Shown piece by piece: positions 36,574 to 39,113 of a DNA stretch of 39,113 bases. The notes beneath the pieces were generated by a model, which did no database searches, was not told the origin of the DNA, and was given only the letters and a program-made list of their open reading frames with translations. The translations under genes and the position numbers were made by a program. How positions within the stretch are numbered: position 1 is the stretch's first letter; the number at the start of each line of letters is the position of its first letter. Origin of the DNA: Pseudomonadota bacterium (lineage in GTDB: Bacteria; Pseudomonadota; Alphaproteobacteria; Caulobacterales; Caulobacteraceae); contig CAUJHW010000007.1 in NCBI GenBank assembly GCA_963205005.1, positions 1-39,113 on the forward strand, in the 5' to 3' direction.

Positions 36574-38613
36574 TCAGGCCGCGTGTTGAACCGAGACCTC
36601 TGGGGAAGATGCGGCAGGGCTTGGGGTCAGGTCGTCGGCCAGGGCCTCATCACCCTCGTCCTGGTCCTGGTCCTCATCGGCCGGCGGCGGCGTCTCAACC
36701 GTAGCGCCCTCCCAGGACAGCACCCGCGGCGCCCACTGCCGCTCGGCCGCGGCGTCGGCCACCAGGACGACCAGCTCGTCCTTCTTCAGGGTCTTGGCCC
36801 GAGGATCGTCCACCTGCATCTCGTCCAGCAGCACCAGCAGCTGCTTCTTGGAGTGGACGGCCAGGTAGTCTGGGTCGGGCGTCCAGTGCGCCGAGATGTC
36901 GGCGGCGCAGAGTTCGGCCAGCTCGATGGCCTCGGCCCGAGCCGAGTTGCGGATATTGCTGGTCCGGGCTTCCCGCAGGTTCAGGGTTATGGCGGTGAGT
37001 TCCGCCAGCAAGGCCATCTTGTCGCCGTGAGCGAGGCCATCGACCCAGGCGATGGGCCGAAGCCCCGAAGCCTTGTAGTCCACCCGCCGCGCCTCCAGCC
37101 GGCCTCGAACATCACCGTCCAGCGCGCCGATCGCCGGCGTCTGGCCCCGGCGGTAGCCGGTGGCGTTGATGGTCAGCGCCGACTCCTCCTGGCCCGACCC
37201 GCCGTGCAGCGCCAGCTGCTTGAACAGCTGGGCGACCAAGGCCGTCAGCGCAGCGGCCGGATTGTCGGCGAGATCACGGATCAGCCCGCGCGTGGCGACG
37301 TCGGTGCGGGTCTCGTGCAGGACGTGGCTGGAGCCCTCGACATCGACGTCGGCCTTGGGCACCTCCACGTCGCTGGCGGAGCGACCGTAGCGCGCGCCGT
37401 TGCCCTGGCCGCCGCTCGCATCGTCCTCGTCGGCCTCGTCATCCCCAGCCTCGTCCAGCAGCTCCTCGGACACCGGCGCGGCGAAGAACTCGGCCGAGAT
37501 CCCCGTCGCCCCGTCGGGCGACAGGATGACGGCGCCGAGCGCCAGCCGCTTCAGCGGAGCCGAGGCCACCTCCATCTTCGCCTGCAGCAGGGGGAAGATC
37601 GTCAGCGCCGCATCGTCGGCGGCGAGATCGACGCCGCCGAGATCACGCGCCGCCTGGGCCACCCGCTGCCGCGCAGCCGCCAGCACGGCCTTGGTCTCGT
37701 CGGTCAAGTCGCCAGGGTAGACGTAGGGCAGGGTCTCGAAGCCTTCCGGAGCCCGGAAGCCGGCGTCTCGCCCGATGTAGACGGCGAGCCCAAGCTGCTT
37801 GAACCCCTCGATGAAGGGGGCGGCGCGCTCCCGCCACAGATCCTGCAGCTTGCCGGGATCGAGCAGGACATCGGCCAGCTCGGCGAACAGGTCGGACTCG
37901 ACCCGCCCGCCGGCGGCGGTGTAGCGGGCCATCCCGACCAGGCCAAAGCGGTCGTCCTCGATGGTCAGGCGCGAGCCGTTGATCACCTGGTGCAGCTGGT
38001 AGTCGTGGAAGTGGCCGTCGAGCGCGGTCTCCGCCAGTTCGCCCTGCTGCTTCTTGTCGGGCATCCGCGCGAACAGGCGAACCTGCTTGAGGGTCAGGCT
38101 GCCCTTGCGAAAGGCCTTCAGCACATTGCCGTGGACGTGGGCGAGCGCCTCAAGGCGTTTGATCTCCAGGTCGTCATAGCCCAGCGCCGCGGCGATGGCG
38201 GCGGTATCCATCTTCGACTTGCGAAGCTTGCCGATGGCCACGATCACGTCGGCGACGTGGATCGGCGCGCGTTCGGCGTTTGAGAGCATCGCGGCGGCGG
38301 CCTGGGCGGCCCTGTCCTCGAACAGTTCGCACTTCACCGGATGGTTGGCCTCGACGCGGCCCGCCGCGAGCAGCGCCTGCAGAGCGAACAGACGCCGGCG
38401 ACCGTCCAGCACCATGAACGGCTTCTCGCCCTTGGCGCCGGGGCGGATGCTGAGCGGGATGACCACGTTGGCGGCCGCGATAGTATCGGCCAGACGCGGG
38501 ATGCCGTCGTCGGCGGGCTCCTTGAAGCGGATGTTTTCCGGGGCGAGCGCCAGGTTCTGCAGGGAGACGAAGACCAGGTTCGAGACGGGCGTAGGAGTGA
38601 CAGAAAGGGTCAT
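36574..38613 (-). CDS. Large ParB-like protein of the plasmid accessory block
   Basis: A 679-residue protein, distinct from the partition ParB at 16775. The N-terminus is a ParB/Srx-like domain: [39 protein letters not shown] and [20 protein letters not shown]. It is followed by a helix-turn-helix-like segment ([20 protein letters not shown]) and a KorB-like region. The second half has acidic linkers and no named domain. Such ParB-like proteins often lie with toprim, strawberry-notch and ArdC genes on alphaproteobacterial plasmids. They may bind plasmid DNA or act as a nuclease or CTP switch; which one is not known. It has a type A leader and a strong terminator. Confidence 0.87.
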   Translation of the reverse strand: MTLSVTPTPVSNLVFVSLQNLALAPENIRFKEPADDGIPRLADTIAAANVVIPLSIRPGAKGEKPFMVLDGRRRLFALQALLAAGRVEANHPVKCELFEDRAAQAAAAMLSNAERAPIHVADVIVAIGKLRKSKMDTAAIAAALGYDDLEIKRLEALAHVHGNVLKAFRKGSLTLKQVRLFARMPDKKQQGELAETALDGHFHDYQLHQVINGSRLTIEDDRFGLVGMARYTAAGGRVESDLFAELADVLLDPGKLQDLWRERAAPFIEGFKQLGLAVYIGRDAGFRAPEGFETLPYVYPGDLTDETKAVLAAARQRVAQAARDLGGVDLAADDAALTIFPLLQAKMEVASAPLKRLALGAVILSPDGATGISAEFFAAPVSEELLDEAGDDEADEDDASGGQGNGARYGRSASDVEVPKADVDVEGSSHVLHETRTDVATRGLIRDLADNPAAALTALVAQLFKQLALHGGSGQEESALTINATGYRRGQTPAIGALDGDVRGRLEARRVDYKASGLRPIAWVDGLAHGDKMALLAELTAITLNLREARTSNIRNSARAEAIELAELCAADISAHWTPDPDYLAVHSKKQLLVLLDEMQVDDPRAKTLKKDELVVLVADAAAERQWAPRVLSWEGATVETPPPADEDQDQDEGDEALADDLTPSPAASSPEVSVQHAA

Positions 38614-38692
38614 GGGACCAGGGTTCCAGCGCCGTGGGCGAGGGTCATCCTGCCCCTGAGCGCACCCAACCCCTCCCTACCTCCCTCCTTTC
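38614..38692 (-). promoter_or_regulatory. Type A leader upstream of the ParB-like gene
   Basis: Minus-strand order: GGAAAGGAGGGAGGTAGGGA, GGGGTTGGGTGCGCTCAGGG, then ~50 bp to the ATG. GGTTGGGTGCGCTC is identical to the DUF6878 leader. It overlaps the end of the toprim gene, so the element is partly inside coding sequence. Confidence 0.65.
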
Positions 38693-39113
38693 CGGAGCCA
38701 CCGCCTGGCCCGCCCCGCCCCTGGCCGGGAGGGCTGAGGCTCGGAGGGCGGCCTCCACATCGTTCCAGTCGCCGAAGGGTTCAGGTGGAAATTCGATCCG
38801 CGCCGCGACGCCCTGGCGTTGCAGGCGGGCCGCCAGGATCTGCGCCGACGCCGCCCCATCCCGGCCACGGTCGGCGGCGATCAGCACCGAGCGCACGCCC
38901 GGCGGGGCGCACCAGGTCTTCAGGTTGCGGGTCGACATCAGGGCCCAGCCGGGCAGGCCAAAGCGTTCGGTCGCCGAGAGCGTGGTGAACACCCCCTCGG
39001 CCACCAGCATCTCCGGCGCCGCCGGATCCAGGCGCGCGGCCGTGCCGGCCGGCACGGGTCCGACCGTCTTGCGGGCCAGGCGCAGATCCCAGGCCTTCTG
39101 GCCGTTCGGTGCG
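38645..39113 (-). CDS. Toprim-domain protein, C-terminal part (5' end outside window)
   Basis: The last 155 codons of a toprim protein, open to the window edge. The catalytic glutamate is in [18 protein letters not shown], and the DxD-like metal site is in [29 protein letters not shown] is the usual later motif of plasmid primase-like toprim proteins. In full-length relatives an N-terminal zinc finger and primase part precede this. It is probably a plasmid primase that helps second-strand synthesis after transfer. It is followed by the ParB-like gene in the same direction, the order seen in similar blocks. Confidence 0.85.
   Translation of the reverse strand, partial: APNGQKAWDLRLARKTVGPVPAGTAARLDPAAPEMLVAEGVFTTLSATERFGLPGWALMSTRNLKTWCAPPGVRSVLIAADRGRDGAASAQILAARLQRQGVAARIEFPPEPFGDWNDVEAALRASALPARGGAGQAVAPERREVGRGWVRSGAG

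Noticed and set aside
36583..38283. 566-codon plus-strand open frame opposite the ParB-like gene
   Set aside because: Shadow of the conserved minus-strand gene; composition is Gly/Arg/Leu-rich without motifs.

Overview
The window is a 39.1-kb piece of a GC-rich plasmid-type replicon, most likely from a Caulobacterales alphaproteobacterium. The signs are GC-rich codon use throughout, a GcrA-type cell-cycle regulator gene (a family typical of Caulobacter relatives), a ParA with an N-terminal helix-turn-helix, and alphaproteobacterial Tra/Trb-like transfer genes. Both edges cut genes, so the replicon continues on both sides.

Layout. 1-1014: right end of a Tn3-family transposon, with its 38-bp terminal repeat at 881-918, inserted into an older Tn3-family transposase fragment on the other strand. 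1015-2720: gene debris, including a 5'-truncated hypothetical gene and a DUF2130 gene that has lost its middle in frame. 2849-5129: ribbon-helix-helix protein, C5-cytosine methyltransferase, GIY-YIG nuclease and a 61-residue protein, read as a restriction-modification operon. 5180-7841: hipBA between two ~212-bp direct repeats. 7852-14747: transfer genes trbB, traG, a MobA/MobL relaxase, a TraD-like gene, a SleB-type wall hydrolase and traF, with a hairpin-rich oriT candidate upstream of the relaxase. 14941-16759: AbiE toxin-antitoxin genes with a clear autoregulated promoter. 16775-20933: the plasmid core, with parB, parA, four parS-like 18-bp palindromes, a Rep_3-type initiator and five iterons, plus extra iteron copies in reverse orientation among the parS sites.

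21095-39113 is an accessory block, mostly on the minus strand: ssb, a 73-residue unknown, DUF2493, RadC-like JAB protein, ArdC-like antirestriction protein, gcrA (frameshifted), DUF6915, DUF6878, a 1422-residue methyltransferase/strawberry-notch helicase-like fusion, a large ParB-like protein and a toprim protein. Toxin-antitoxin material is scattered through it: a lone XRE regulator, DUF433-DUF5615, vapBC, higBA, and a phd gene whose toxin survives only as a stub.

The most unusual pattern is that most accessory genes carry related 5' leaders. One family (A) has a purine-rich run, a hairpin and then a ribosome-binding site; it precedes the RadC-like, ArdC-like, DUF6878, strawberry-notch and ParB-like genes. 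A second family (B), ~180 bp, precedes ssb and the 73-residue gene. This suggests a shared cis-regulatory RNA or single-strand promoter acting on genes thought to protect plasmid DNA on entry. That reading is inference. The trb genes after trbB are absent from the window, so the replicon may be mobilizable rather than self-transmissible unless they lie elsewhere.
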